From Novosphingobium sp. AP12 (GTDB lineage: Bacteria > Pseudomonadota > Alphaproteobacteria > Sphingomonadales > Sphingomonadaceae), in contig NZ_AKKE01000126.1 of the NCBI RefSeq assembly GCF_000281975.1, forward strand, positions 1 through 64,000: a stretch of DNA of 64,000 nt, in the 5' to 3' direction. Positions 62,892 to 64,000 of the stretch are shown here, piece after piece; position 1 is the first letter of the stretch, and each line of letters opens with the position of its first letter. Below the pieces are notes generated by a model. That model did not search any database, was not told the DNA's origin, and worked only from the letters and a program-made list of their open reading frames with translations. Both the position numbers and the translations under genes were made by a program.

Positions 62892-64000
62892 GCCTGTCTC
62901 GTGAGGATATTCGCATGAACGCAAGCGTTTCCAATACCCGCAAGTCCGGCATGCTGCCGGCGCGCAAGGTGGTGCCGCTGATCGCGCTCGCGCTGGTCAT
63001 GGGCCTGTCGGGCTGCAAGGTTTTCGGCGGCGGCAAGGGCCCGGCCAAGACCCCCACGGTGGGCGACCGCGTGCCGATCCTCTCGCGCATCGAGAGCGGC
63101 GCCAAGGTCGACCCGACGCTCGGCGCGGTGTCGGTGATCCTGCCTCCGGCCGAGGTCAACGCAACCTGGGCGCAGGGCGGCGGCACCCCTAACAAGGCCT
63201 ATGGCCACCTCGCTCTTGCAGACAACCCGGTCAAGGCCTGGACCGCGCAGATCGCCGGCTCCACCAACCGCCGCCGCCTCGCGGCTGCTCCGGTGATCGG
63301 CGACGGCAAGATGTTCGTCATGGACACCGACGGCGTCGTCCACGCCTTCGACGCCCAGAGCGGCGCCAAGCTGTGGACCAAGAGCTTCTCGGTCGATGGC
63401 AGCAACGAGAACTCGGTCTTCGGCGGCGGCGTCAGCTTCGACGGCGATAAGGTCTACGTCACCACGGGTCTCGGTGAAGTCGCCGCGCTCAACGCCGCGG
63501 ACGGTAGCCAGATCTGGACCAAGAAGCCTGCCGGCCCGCTGCGCGGATCGCCGACGGTCGCGTTCAACTCGGTCTTCGTGATGACCCAGGACAACCAGAT
63601 CGCCGCGCTCAACGCCGCTGACGGTGCTTCCGTTTGGAGCGAATCGGCCTCGCTGACGCAGTCGGGTGTGTTCGGCGTCGCCACTCCGGCCGCCGGGCAG
63701 GGTACCGTCATCGCAGGCTTCTCGTCGGGCGAACTGGTCGCGTACCGCTACGAGAACGGTCGTCAGCTGTGGTCCGACGCGCTCTCGCGCACCTCGATCT
63801 CGACTGAAGTCGGCAGCCTCACCGACGTCGATGCCGACCCGATCATCGACCGCGGCCGCGTCTACGCGCTCGGCCAGGGCGGGCGCATGGCCGCTTACGA
63901 ACTGGTCACCGGCCAGCGCATCTGGGAACTCAACCTCGCAGGCATCTCGACGCCTGCGGTGGCGGGCGACTGGGTATTCACCCTCGACGACCACGCCGAG
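62888..64000 (+). CDS. bamB: Outer membrane assembly lipoprotein BamB (cut by window edge)
   Basis: The visible 371 codons start MSLSREDIRMNASVS, carry a lipobox (LVMGLSGC at about residue 43) and then PQQ-type beta-propeller blades (GDGKMFVMDTDGVVHAFDAQSG and VTTGLGEVAALNAADGSQIW). BamB helps insert outer-membrane proteins with BamA. It overlaps the YfgM-like gene by 4 bases. A start at 62915 is an alternative. The end is outside the window; in this group der (engA) usually follows, which cannot be seen here. Confidence 0.93.
   Translation, partial: MSLSREDIRMNASVSNTRKSGMLPARKVVPLIALALVMGLSGCKVFGGGKGPAKTPTVGDRVPILSRIESGAKVDPTLGAVSVILPPAEVNATWAQGGGTPNKAYGHLALADNPVKAWTAQIAGSTNRRRLAAAPVIGDGKMFVMDTDGVVHAFDAQSGAKLWTKSFSVDGSNENSVFGGGVSFDGDKVYVTTGLGEVAALNAADGSQIWTKKPAGPLRGSPTVAFNSVFVMTQDNQIAALNAADGASVWSESASLTQSGVFGVATPAAGQGTVIAGFSSGELVAYRYENGRQLWSDALSRTSISTEVGSLTDVDADPIIDRGRVYALGQGGRMAAYELVTGQRIWELNLAGISTPAVAGDWVFTLDDHAE

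Overview
The window is high-GC DNA from an alphaproteobacterium, most likely a sphingomonad (Novosphingobium/Sphingobium-like). I base this on the gene order hisS-prfA-prmC-DUF4167, the folB-moaA-moaD-moaE and thrC context, the many short-chain dehydrogenases, the P450 and luciferase-like monooxygenase, and the abundance of GTG/TTG starts and 4-base start/stop overlaps. Almost every base is coding. No intergenic gap exceeds 300 bp, and I saw no tRNA, rRNA, transposase, phage gene or CRISPR array.

Layout: 0-12.4 kb holds a partial LysR gene divergent from a 3-oxoacid CoA-transferase pair (scoAB), then a glutathione transferase with an NAD-epimerase, a glutathione peroxidase, an exported TPR-CHAT protein behind a mercaptopyruvate sulfurtransferase, an alpha/beta hydrolase divergent from an AraC-type regulator, an amidohydrolase and an SDR. 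12.5-24.6 kb is largely housekeeping: ppa, an M61 peptidase, hisS-prfA-prmC-DUF4167, lnt, metK and an apparently Tat-exported M3 oligopeptidase. 24.6-40.5 kb is an accessory catabolic island: an FAH-family hydrolase and a GabD-like dehydrogenase, divergent from an operon of aldehyde dehydrogenase, SDR, cytochrome P450, quinone-oxidoreductase-like MDR and a DUF2889 protein. It continues with a fused indolepyruvate:ferredoxin oxidoreductase and a GbsR/MarR-type regulator facing an SDR-NTF2-LLM monooxygenase-Zn-ADH operon. The substrate is not evident, and no P450 redox partner is encoded here.

40.7-45.4 kb is a tightly coupled run: thrC, an RlmI-like methyltransferase, folB, a stripped-down SDR-like protein, moaA, moaD and moaE. 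It joins threonine, folate and molybdopterin synthesis. 45.5-52.9 kb holds a lipoprotein, rplU-rpmA with a structured leader and a strong terminator, two tandem GNAT acetyltransferases, ygfZ, and a LysR regulator divergent from pirin and nitroreductase genes that are each followed by a hairpin. A small unknown protein and an HPP-family membrane protein follow. 52.9-64 kb holds a dihydroorotase-family protein with Gln at a normally His metal-ligand position, rarD, a glycine-zipper protein, a lipoprotein, astD, selO, an alpha/beta hydrolase with a glycosyltransferase, and a YfgM-like membrane protein overlapping the start of bamB, which runs off the window.

The observations most worth following are the SDR-derived stub between folB and moaA, the exported TPR-CHAT protein, the P450/LLM island with its candidate GbsR operator, the near-perfect palindrome upstream of metK, the lnt start codon buried in a perfect 14-bp hairpin, and a family of GTCCCCG-type palindromes placed just after genes.
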